A model generated the notes under the pieces. It made no database searches and was not told where the DNA came from. It was given only the letters and a program-made list of their open reading frames with translations. A stretch of 5,972 nucleotides of DNA from Rhodoferax sp. (GTDB lineage Bacteria > Pseudomonadota > Gammaproteobacteria > Burkholderiales > Burkholderiaceae_C). Below are positions 1 to 5,610 of the stretch, piece after piece. Location: the NCBI GenBank assembly GCA_028711355.1, contig JAQTSL010000230.1, forward strand, positions 1 to 5,972, in the 5' to 3' direction. A program made the position numbers and the translations under genes. How positions within the stretch are numbered: position 1 is the first letter of the stretch; the number at the start of each line of letters is the position of its first letter.

Positions 1-501
1 CACGGTGCTGTTGGTCGGGGCACATTTGCCGATCAGGGCAAAAACAGCTTGCATCGGCGGGCTCGATCCAATGATGTTTTCAAACCGGTACTTGGAGCTG
101 ACTTCTGTCTTGAGCGAGCGGTTTTCCTGCAGTAGTTGGCGACGCTCCAGCGCCCGCTCGACAACGTGCTGGAGCTCATCCGGATCAAATGGCTTTGAAA
201 GGTAATCAAAAGCCCCCAACTTCATCGCCCTGACCGCCGTCTGAATTTCAGACAGTCCGGTCATCATGATGACATCGATGGACGGATGCATTTCCTTGAC
301 TTGTTGCAACACCTGCAGACCATCCATCTTGGGCATCATGATGTCAAGCAAGAGAATGTCGTAGCTGGTTTCCTCAACTTTTTTCAGGGCTTCAAAGCCA
401 CTCTGAGCGCTGTCAACAACGTACTTGCTGTCGCTGAAGATGCGTCGGCAACTTCGGATGACAATTTCTTCGTCATCAACAATCAATAGGCTGACACTCA
501 T
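1..501 (-). CDS. NtrC-family sigma-54-dependent response regulator, 5' part (runs off left edge)
   Basis: This is a partial gene: 167 codons are open from ATG at 501 to the window edge with no stop. Residues 1-120 form a receiver domain. The acidic pocket is D9-D10 (LLIVDDEE), the phospho-acceptor is D53 in DILLLDIMMPKMDG, the switch residue is T81 in VIMMTG, and the conserved lysine is K103 in LSKPFDP. A charged helical linker follows (about 105-137). Then the start of an AAA+ sigma-54 activator domain is recognisable (FENIIGSSPPMQAVF, 140-154, then APTNSTV), and the window ends just before the expected Walker A GESGTGKE. The family normally continues with the ATPase, the GAFTGA loop and a Fis-type HTH, none of which is visible here. 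The ATG overlaps the kinase stop by four bases (ATGA), so the two are surely one transcript and probably translationally coupled. The regulator should be phosphorylated by that kinase and activate RpoN promoters. Target genes are unknown. There is no clear Shine-Dalgarno beyond a weak GAAG. Confidence 0.95.
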   Translation of the reverse strand, partial: MSVSLLIVDDEEIVIRSCRRIFSDSKYVVDSAQSGFEALKKVEETSYDILLLDIMMPKMDGLQVLQQVKEMHPSIDVIMMTGLSEIQTAVRAMKLGAFDYLSKPFDPDELQHVVERALERRQLLQENRSLKTEVSSKYRFENIIGSSPPMQAVFALIGKCAPTNSTV

Positions 502-2120
502 GACTTCAATTCACCAGGGTTAGGTTTGGTTTCAACATCCATGGACGTGAGCGGCAGTTCGACCCGGAATGTCGTTCCCGCCCCAACCACGCTCTCGACG
601 GTGATCTTCCCGCCATGGGCTTTGACAATACCGTAACTGACCGACAAGCCCAAGCCAGTGCCCTTGCCAACTTCTTTGGATGTAAAAAAGGGGTCAAAAA
701 TTCGTTGCAAATTGGCTTGCGGGATACCACAGCCGGTGTCAGAGACAGCAACCTCGATGAACGGTATGGCGTCGGTTGCATCCGTGGCGGCGCGCACATG
801 ACTTTGCACGGTAATCTCTCCGCTTGCCACAATGGCTTGTTGAGCGTTGACCAACAGGTTCATGATGACTTGTTTGAGCAGGTCAGCGTCACCCCAAACC
901 GGGGGCAACGCAGAGTCCAGGTCGCAACGTATGTCAATCTGGTGCAGTGAGGCCGGTCGTTCAACAAACCGCACGGTATCTTCAATCACCTGATTCAGGT
1001 TAAAAAATCCCCGCACTGGAACCTTCTCACGTGCAAAGTCCAACAAGCGCCGGATGATGCTGGCGCAACGTTTGGTCTCCCCGATGACCAGGTCCAAGTC
1101 GGCCGCATCATCGCTTCCATCTGGCGCCTTTTTGCGCAGCAGCGACGTGAAGGTCAACACACCCGTCAGGGGATTATTCAACTCGTGGGCAATGCCGGCG
1201 GCGAGCACCCCAATGGAGGCCAGTTTTTCGCCCTGCGCCACTTCAGCGCGGGCTTCGAGCAATTCTTTGGTTCGCTCCTGAACCTTGCATTCAAGCCCTT
1301 GAATCAATTCATTCAACTCTGATCTGGATTGGTTCAACGCCGCAGTCATATGATTAAAGGAGTCGGCAACGCGCCCAAACTCATCCGCACTTCGCACTGG
1401 AATGGTCTGATCCAGTTGGCCGGCGCTTACCTTGATGGCACCGGATTCCAGGTCTTTCAGGGGCAGATAAATCAGGCGTTGCAAAAAATAACCCACACCG
1501 CCAGATAAAAGAAGAATGAACACAAACGCCATTCCCACCACGTCGTAAGTATGATCTTTCGTTGATTGGTCGATGTCCTTCAACGAATAGGCAATATCAA
1601 CAATGCCCAGCACCGACTGGCTTTGCGGATGTTCATGACACGACGCTGAGGCACAGGTTGGCTCGTTGCGTATCGCGTGCATGCTGGTCAAAACACGGTG
1701 ACCGACTTTGCCGTCAGAAATGTTCCACCGCTTGTCGTCGCTCACCTGCTTGAGGGGCTGGGCGGTTTGATGGCAACGAACACAGGGCTCATCCTGTTGG
1801 CGGATTGAAGAGCCAACCTCGGACTTCAGATTCGAGTGGACGATGGTGCCGTCCTTGCTGATCACCCGCAAATGTTCGATACCGCTTTGCTGGCCAATGT
1901 CCTCAATGATTTTGGCCGCAATGTCACGCTTGTTCAGCAGCATGGCGTACCGGGTGCTGGCCACAACCACATCCGCAATTTGCGTGACATGGCTGGCCAC
2001 CACCGCCTGCATGTCTTCCTCACGGTGTTTCAAAAAAAGCCAGGCAGACAGCGCGGTTGCGACCGAAAGAGTGACAAACAGGTAGATGCCAACCTTGAGT
2101 TTGAGTTTGTTCCGAATCAT
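498..2120 (-). CDS. Membrane sensor histidine kinase with heme-c-type periplasmic motifs
   Basis: The protein is 540 aa. The order is TM1 (about 11-30), periplasmic region (31-192), TM2 (about 194-217), HAMP (about 215-267), coiled coil (265-298), HisKA with H312 in AAGIAHELNNPL, and HATPase_c. The HATPase shows the N box NLLVNAQQA (421-429), G1 DTGCGI (461-466), F box FDPFF (475-479) and G2 GKGTGLGLS (485-493). All kinase residues look intact, and the class resembles NtrB/ZraS-type kinases that partner NtrC-like regulators. The periplasmic region has CVRCH (113-117, classical CXXCH) and CASASCH (156-162, CX4CH), both usable for covalent heme c. The second sits in NEPTCASASCHEH followed by VLGIVDIAYSL, a layout I associate with heme-c sensory domains of anaerobic or metal-respiring bacteria. 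The signal (redox state, O2, NO) is inferred. The gene lies 120 bp after the cyclo-ligase and overlaps the response regulator by 4 bp. The ATG at 2120 has no strong ribosome binding site, but it gives a proper short positive N-terminus before TM1. Confidence 0.95.
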   Translation of the reverse strand: MIRNKLKLKVGIYLFVTLSVATALSAWLFLKHREEDMQAVVASHVTQIADVVVASTRYAMLLNKRDIAAKIIEDIGQQSGIEHLRVISKDGTIVHSNLKSEVGSSIRQQDEPCVRCHQTAQPLKQVSDDKRWNISDGKVGHRVLTSMHAIRNEPTCASASCHEHPQSQSVLGIVDIAYSLKDIDQSTKDHTYDVVGMAFVFILLLSGGVGYFLQRLIYLPLKDLESGAIKVSAGQLDQTIPVRSADEFGRVADSFNHMTAALNQSRSELNELIQGLECKVQERTKELLEARAEVAQGEKLASIGVLAAGIAHELNNPLTGVLTFTSLLRKKAPDGSDDAADLDLVIGETKRCASIIRRLLDFAREKVPVRGFFNLNQVIEDTVRFVERPASLHQIDIRCDLDSALPPVWGDADLLKQVIMNLLVNAQQAIVASGEITVQSHVRAATDATDAIPFIEVAVSDTGCGIPQANLQRIFDPFFTSKEVGKGTGLGLSVSYGIVKAHGGKITVESVVGAGTTFRVELPLTSMDVETKPNPGELKS

Positions 2121-2133
2121 TGATCAAATCACA

Positions 2134-2151
2134 GATGGATTAGATTCCATC
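2134..2151. repeat. Short inverted repeat just upstream of the kinase start
   Basis: GATGGA (2134-2139) and TCCATC (2146-2151) are perfect 6-bp arms around a 6-nt spacer. The repeat lies 14-31 bp upstream of the kinase ATG on the minus strand. Its size and place fit a dimeric operator or a small leader hairpin, but no regulator is identified and a 6-bp repeat can occur by chance. Confidence 0.4.
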
Positions 2152-2201
2152 GATTCAATTGGGGGACTGGGCTGAATTTCGCCGCCAGGCCCATTTGAAT
2201 C
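2152..2201. repeat. Imperfect inverted repeat between cyclo-ligase stop and kinase start
   Basis: Arms 2152-2163 and 2190-2201 pair at 11 of 12 positions; the one mismatch is 2159/2194. Inside them CTGG (2167-2170) pairs with CCAG (2185-2188), leaving a 14-nt loop. On the minus strand the hairpin comes 39 bp after the cyclo-ligase stop and 31 bp before the kinase ATG. No run of Us follows on either strand, so a classical intrinsic terminator is unlikely. An operator, an RNA-stabilising hairpin or an attenuating structure in a shared cyclo-ligase/kinase transcript are alternatives. Confidence 0.5.
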
Positions 2202-2240
2202 CAAACACCCGTCGCCACTTTGATCAAGGTCAACCCTCGT

Positions 2241-2840
2241 TCACACCGGCCACACCACGCCGTGGTCGTTCAGGATCGCGTCCAGCGGCAGGTCGTGCGA
2301 CTCGGGCTCAAAGTCGGGCAAATAGTCGGTCGCAAAACCGAGCCCGACGGTGGTCGGGGGCGGCGCCATCTGCGCCAGCATCCGGTCGTAAAAACCGCCG
2401 CCGTAGCCCAGCCGGTAGCCACCCGGCGCGTAGCCAACGCAGGCCACAAACAGCAGCGTCGGCGTCAGCAGCTCGGTGTCTTTGGGCTTGGGAATGCCAA
2501 ATGCGTCTTCTTCCATTGGGCAGCCCGGGTACCAGGCGTGAAACGTCATGGTTTTGCGAACTTTATCCACCACTGGCAGTCCAATCTTGCGCCGTTGCGG
2601 CCGATCGATCAGTTCGCCGTCTTCCTTCCAGCGGTGCAGCGCTGGCAGTGGGTCAAATTCCCCCTTGATCGGCCAATAGGCGCCAATCACGGTGTCGGGC
2701 CGACCGACCAGCCAGATGCGCATCACCTGGCGCAACTGGCTGACGCGGCGCTCGCGGTCGGGCAGTTGCAGGCGCTGCTGTACCAGCCGCTTGCGCAAGG
2801 CTTTTTTTTCAAGTGCCCGTTGTTCGTCAGAGTTATTCAT
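2241..2840 (-). CDS. fau: 5-formyltetrahydrofolate cyclo-ligase (MTHFS)
   Basis: The protein is 199 aa, a normal length for this family (E. coli YgfA/Fau is about 180-200). It is a cytoplasmic enzyme converting 5-formyl-THF plus ATP to 5,10-methenyl-THF (EC 6.3.3.2), which recycles the folate that inhibits one-carbon enzymes. Visible signatures are a basic N-terminal helix with KKALRKRL (12-19), the substrate-loop motif GAYWPIKGEFDP (53-64), and the diagnostic glycine-rich RLGYGGGFYDRML (143-155) near the C-terminus. The reading frame is open far upstream (to 3104), but translation should start at ATG 2840. That start gives the family length, has AGGG 5 nt ahead (2847-2850), and avoids overlap with the divergent lytic transglycosylase starting at 2850. 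An A8 run encodes E11-K12-K13. The next gene on this strand is the sensor kinase 120 bp on; co-transcription is possible but the functions are unrelated. Confidence 0.95.
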   Translation of the reverse strand: MNNSDEQRALEKKALRKRLVQQRLQLPDRERRVSQLRQVMRIWLVGRPDTVIGAYWPIKGEFDPLPALHRWKEDGELIDRPQRRKIGLPVVDKVRKTMTFHAWYPGCPMEEDAFGIPKPKDTELLTPTLLFVACVGYAPGGYRLGYGGGFYDRMLAQMAPPPTTVGLGFATDYLPDFEPESHDLPLDAILNDHGVVWPV

Positions 2841-2843
2841 AAT
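2838..2843 (+). promoter_or_regulatory. slt: Candidate -10 box for the lytic transglycosylase gene
   Basis: CATAAT matches the sigma-70 -10 consensus TATAAT at 5 of 6 positions. It ends 6 nt before the slt ATG at 2850, so a start site 6-8 nt downstream would fall on or next to that ATG and give a leaderless message. No good -35 is seen at 16-18 nt spacing (GCCCGT at 17), and slt has no clear Shine-Dalgarno. The box also overlaps the first codon of the divergent cyclo-ligase. This is a weak call based on one hexamer. Confidence 0.25.
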
Positions 2844-2849
2844 CGCCCT

Positions 2850-4823
2850 ATGCAGTTCAGATTGATTTTGGCATTGATTGTGATGGTGGGCGCGCTGGCC
2901 GCGCCCGGGGCCAGTGCGCAGTCCAGTGCCGATGCGGTATTGCTGGAGATGCAGCAGGCCTACCAGCAGGGTGACAGCAAGCGGCTGGGCACCCTGCTGC
3001 CCAAGGCGCAGGGCCATCCGCTGCAACCGTGGGCGGCCTATTGGGAGCTCAGCGCACGCCTGACCAGCGCATCGGCTGACGAAGTGCGGCAGTTTTTGAC
3101 CCAATACCAGGGCAGCTACCAGGAAGACCGGCTGCGCAACGACTGGCTGCTACTGCTCGGCCAGCGGCAAGACTGGCCCCGCTTTGCCGCGCTGGCCAAC
3201 GATTTCCGCATGAACGACGATGCCGAGGTGCGTTGCTACACGTTGGCGATGGAACACAGTCTGGCCGGTGTCAATATGGCCGACGCCGTGACGGCGCAGT
3301 GGTACCGGCAAAAAGGCGCGGGCGACGCCTGTCTGCTGGCGGCGCGCCAACACTTTGAAGAGCGCCATCTGAGCCAAGCTGCCGTGTGGCAGAAGGCGCG
3401 GCTGGCAACCGAACAGCACCAGATGCGCGCGGTGCAGCAAAGTGTCGCGATCGTCGCCCCGAACGCGGCCGGTCTGCTACAGGAAGCGCTGAGCGAGCCA
3501 GCGTACTTTTTGCTCAAACGCCAACCGACCAGCCAGCGTGTGATGCAAGAGCTGGCGCTGCTGGCGCTGACGCGCTGGGCTGCCAGCGACCCGGATCAAG
3601 CGGCACAGGCGCTGACGCAGCGTTGGTCAGCGCAGTTCAGCAGCGCGCAACGCGACTGGGCTTGGGGTGCCATTGGCAAGCAGGCCACGCAAAAGCTCTC
3701 AGACAATGCGCTGCGCTACTTTGGCAATGTCCACCCGACGGCACTCAACGATGACCACCTGGCGTGGCGCGCGCGTGCCGCCCTGCGCCAGCAACAATGG
3801 GACGAGCTACTGGCGACCATCGACGCCATGAGCCAAGCGGCCGCCGACGATGCCACCTGGGTCTATTGGCGTGCCCGTGCCTTGCTGCAAGCGGGCCGTG
3901 GTCAAGCCGCGCAACAGCAAGCACGCGGTTTGTTGCAGGCGATCGCCAGTGTGCGCGGCTTTTACCCGATGCTGGCACAAGAAGAACTGGGGCTGGCGAT
4001 CGTGCCACCCGAGGCGCCGACGCCCCTGACGGCGCAAGAAAAAGAACGCGCGCGCAACAACCCGGGCTTGCAGCGCGCACTGGTCGCCATCGCGCTGGGT
4101 TTGCGCTCCGAGGGCGTGCGTGAGTGGAACTACAGCACCAACCTGCACACGCCCGGCGGCATGAACGACCGTGAGCTGCTGGCTGCTGCCGACCTGGCCT
4201 GCCAAAACGCGGTGTGGGACCGCTGCATCAACACCAGCGAGCGTACGCAGGGCGTGATCGACCTGACGCAGCGCTACCCGATGCCGCACCGCGACGCGGT
4301 GCTGCAACGCAGTCAGGCGATCGGACTGGACCCCGCTTACGTGTATGGCCTGATCCGTCAGGAAAGCCGTTTCATCACCAACGCGCGCTCGGGTGTGGGG
4401 GCGTCTGGCCTGATGCAGGTGATGCCGAAAACGGCACGCTGGACCGCCAAAAAAATTGGCTTGACCGACTTCAAGTCTAGTCAACTGGCCGAGCGCGATA
4501 CCAACATCGCCATCGGCACCGGCTACCTCAAGCTGGTGTTGGACGATTTTGCCGGCTCGATGCCGCTAGCCGCCGCCGCCTATAACGCCGGCCCGAGCCG
4601 TCCGCGCAACTGGCGCGGTCAAGCTGGCTCACCGACCCTAGAAGCGGCGATCTGGGCCGAAACCATTCCGTTTGCCGAGACGCGCGACTACGTCAAAAAA
4701 GTGCTCGCCAACACCACCGTCTATGCCGCCATGATCAGTGGTCAAACGCAGTCGCTCAAACAACGGCTGGGGCAAATTGGCCCGCGTACCGACCCCACCC
4801 CTGAGGACAGGAGCCTGCCATGA
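2850..4823 (+). CDS. slt: Soluble lytic murein transglycosylase, Slt70 type
   Basis: The protein is 657 aa, close to E. coli Slt70 (about 645 with signal peptide). A Sec signal peptide is clear: MQFR, a hydrophobic core (5-18), and probable cleavage after ASA (21-23), so the enzyme acts in the periplasm. It cleaves MurNAc-GlcNAc bonds of peptidoglycan to give 1,6-anhydro-MurNAc ends. Residues about 25-400 are Ala/Gln/Leu-rich helical hairpins, as in the U-shaped superhelical domain. A linker-type region follows (about 405-475). The C-terminal SLT catalytic domain has the catalytic E505 in GLIRQESRF, then GASGLMQVMP (517-526), AAAYNAGPSR (575-584) and ETIPFAETRDYV (604-615), all in family order. 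The frame is open back to 2220, but that stretch is antisense to the cyclo-ligase. ATG 2850 is chosen because it opens directly onto the signal peptide. The stop overlaps the downstream GST start by 4 bp. Confidence 0.96.
   Translation: MQFRLILALIVMVGALAAPGASAQSSADAVLLEMQQAYQQGDSKRLGTLLPKAQGHPLQPWAAYWELSARLTSASADEVRQFLTQYQGSYQEDRLRNDWLLLLGQRQDWPRFAALANDFRMNDDAEVRCYTLAMEHSLAGVNMADAVTAQWYRQKGAGDACLLAARQHFEERHLSQAAVWQKARLATEQHQMRAVQQSVAIVAPNAAGLLQEALSEPAYFLLKRQPTSQRVMQELALLALTRWAASDPDQAAQALTQRWSAQFSSAQRDWAWGAIGKQATQKLSDNALRYFGNVHPTALNDDHLAWRARAALRQQQWDELLATIDAMSQAAADDATWVYWRARALLQAGRGQAAQQQARGLLQAIASVRGFYPMLAQEELGLAIVPPEAPTPLTAQEKERARNNPGLQRALVAIALGLRSEGVREWNYSTNLHTPGGMNDRELLAAADLACQNAVWDRCINTSERTQGVIDLTQRYPMPHRDAVLQRSQAIGLDPAYVYGLIRQESRFITNARSGVGASGLMQVMPKTARWTAKKIGLTDFKSSQLAERDTNIAIGTGYLKLVLDDFAGSMPLAAAAYNAGPSRPRNWRGQAGSPTLEAAIWAETIPFAETRDYVKKVLANTTVYAAMISGQTQSLKQRLGQIGPRTDPTPEDRSLP
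4809..4813 (+). promoter_or_regulatory. Ribosome binding site of the GST-like gene
   Basis: AGGAG lies 6 nt before ATG 4820, inside the last codons of slt. It is the strongest Shine-Dalgarno in the window and settles the GST start at the ATGA overlap. Confidence 0.75.
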
Positions 4824-5500
4824 AGCTTTACATTGGTAACAAGAACTACTCGTCGTGGTCGATGCGACCATGGGTGCTACTGAAACAGGCCAGCATCGAA
4901 TTTGAAGAAGTGATGGTGCGCTTTGACGCGTTCACGCCTGACTCGCAATTCAAGACCAAGCTGCGCGGTCTGTCGCCGACCGGCAAGGTGCCAGTGCTGC
5001 AAGACGGCGACTTACTGGTGTGGGACACGCTGGCGATTGCCGAATACGTAGCCGAAAGCTACCCAGAATGTGAACTGTGGCCACACGACGCAGCAGCGCG
5101 CGCCCGTGCCCGTAGCGTCTGCGCCGAAATGCACAGCGGCTTTGGCGCGCTGCGCAGTGCCTGCCCGATGAACATTGAAGGGCGCTTGCCAGAAGCCGGG
5201 GCGTTGATCTGGCGCGACAACGCCGGTGTGCGCAGCGACGTGGCGCGTCTGGTGGCGCTGTGGCGCGAGGCGCTCCAGACCAGCGGCGGGCCGCTGTTGT
5301 TTGGTAACTTCAGCGTCGCCGACGCCTACTTTGCGCCGGTCTGTAGCCGCCTGATCACTTACGCGCTGCCGCTGCCCGACGACATGGCCGGCTACGTACA
5401 GCGCGTGTGTGCCTTGCCAGGTGTCAAAGCGTGGATCGACGCGGCCTGCGCCGAGCACGATTTTCTGGAATTCGAAGAGCCGTATCGGCTGCACCGCTGA
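4820..5500 (+). CDS. Glutathione S-transferase family protein
   Basis: The protein is 226 aa, typical of cytosolic GSTs. The N-terminal thioredoxin-like domain (1-80) starts MKLYIGNKNYSSWSMRPW. The YSSWS segment (10-14) supplies a serine in the place of the glutathione-activating residue of Ser-type GSTs. KVPVL (56-60) holds the conserved cis-proline P59, and WDTLAIAEYVAE (68-79) is the gamma-glutamyl contact region with D69-T70 in place of the usual Glu-Ser. The all-helical C-terminal domain contains GNFSVADAYFAPV (162-174), which matches the N-capping box SxAD. Likely role: glutathione conjugation or a related thiol reaction in the cytoplasm. The substrate cannot be read from sequence; maleylacetoacetate isomerase or plain detoxification are alternatives. 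It starts within the slt stop codon (ATGA) behind a good AGGAG, so it is probably co-translated with the transglycosylase although no functional link is evident. Confidence 0.92.
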   Translation: MKLYIGNKNYSSWSMRPWVLLKQASIEFEEVMVRFDAFTPDSQFKTKLRGLSPTGKVPVLQDGDLLVWDTLAIAEYVAESYPECELWPHDAAARARARSVCAEMHSGFGALRSACPMNIEGRLPEAGALIWRDNAGVRSDVARLVALWREALQTSGGPLLFGNFSVADAYFAPVCSRLITYALPLPDDMAGYVQRVCALPGVKAWIDAACAEHDFLEFEEPYRLHR

Positions 5501-5508
5501 TATGCAGA
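5500..5508 (+). repeat. Left copy of a direct repeat flanking the hairpin
   Basis: ATATGCAGA occurs here, right at the GST stop, and again at 5602-5610 over the cca start. Extended leftward (5497-5508 against 5599-5610), it matches at 11 of 12 positions. It may be a target-site duplication from insertion of the hairpin element, or chance. Confidence 0.4.
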
Positions 5509-5584
5509 AAAGGCAGAGGCAGAAAAGGGGACGCCACCCTTTTTTAAAGAAAAAGGGTGGCGTCCCCTTTTCTGCCTTTTCTGC
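5504..5584. repeat. Long near-perfect inverted repeat between GST and cca
   Basis: Positions 5517-5544 pair without a mismatch with 5550-5577: 28 bp around a 5-nt loop (5545-5549). The outer ends extend it: GCAGAAAAGG at 5504-5513 is the complement of 5575-5584, offset by a 6-nt extra segment on the left arm (CAGAGG, 5514-5519). GCAGAAAAGG also repeats directly at 5504-5513 and 5519-5528. As RNA this is a very stable hairpin. Each strand leaves the stem into a short TTTTCTGC tail, so weak bidirectional termination is possible. The length, the symmetric arms and the purine-rich ends look more like a REP/MITE-type dispersed element than a normal terminator. Copies elsewhere in the genome cannot be checked here. 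Confidence 0.85.
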
Positions 5585-5601
5585 TCGTTGAGCCAGCTCT
5601 A

Positions 5602-5610
5602 ATATGCAGA
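5602..5610 (+). repeat. Right copy of the direct repeat, over the cca start codon
   Basis: This is ATATGCAGA, identical to 5500-5508. It contains the cca initiation codon (ATG 5604) and second codon CAG. The repeat interval is 102 bp. Confidence 0.4.

Noticed and set aside
2182..2216. Possible sigma-54 promoter upstream of the kinase (TGGC elements on the minus strand)
   Set aside because: No GG and GC pair sits at the required 10-nt interval; the downstream -12 element does not match.
2228..2233. TTGACC on the minus strand as a -35 box for the kinase
   Set aside because: No acceptable -10 hexamer is found 16-18 nt downstream.
2220..2849. In-frame upstream extension of the lytic transglycosylase (open from 2220)
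   Set aside because: It is antisense to the well-supported cyclo-ligase, has no domain character, and would bury the signal peptide about 210 residues into the protein.
2841..3104. Upstream extension of the cyclo-ligase frame on the minus strand
   Set aside because: It is antisense to the slt signal peptide and helical domain, lies outside the family's length, and ATG 2840 has a good AGGG.
4446..4460. GCCAA-A5-TTGGC inverted repeat inside slt
   Set aside because: Five-base arms inside a conserved coding stretch are explained by codons for Ala-Lys-Lys-Ile-Gly.
3807..4484. 225-codon open frame antisense to slt
   Set aside because: It is a shadow of a GC-rich gene with no recognisable motif and low-complexity His/Arg/Gln composition.
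5012..5494. 160-codon open frame antisense to the GST gene
   Set aside because: It is the mirror of a clearly coding GST frame with no domain signature.
5502..5591. 29-codon open frame beginning at the relic ATG after the GST stop
   Set aside because: It is simply the hairpin read through, with a repetitive basic sequence and no ribosome site. It is better explained as a by-product of the repeat.
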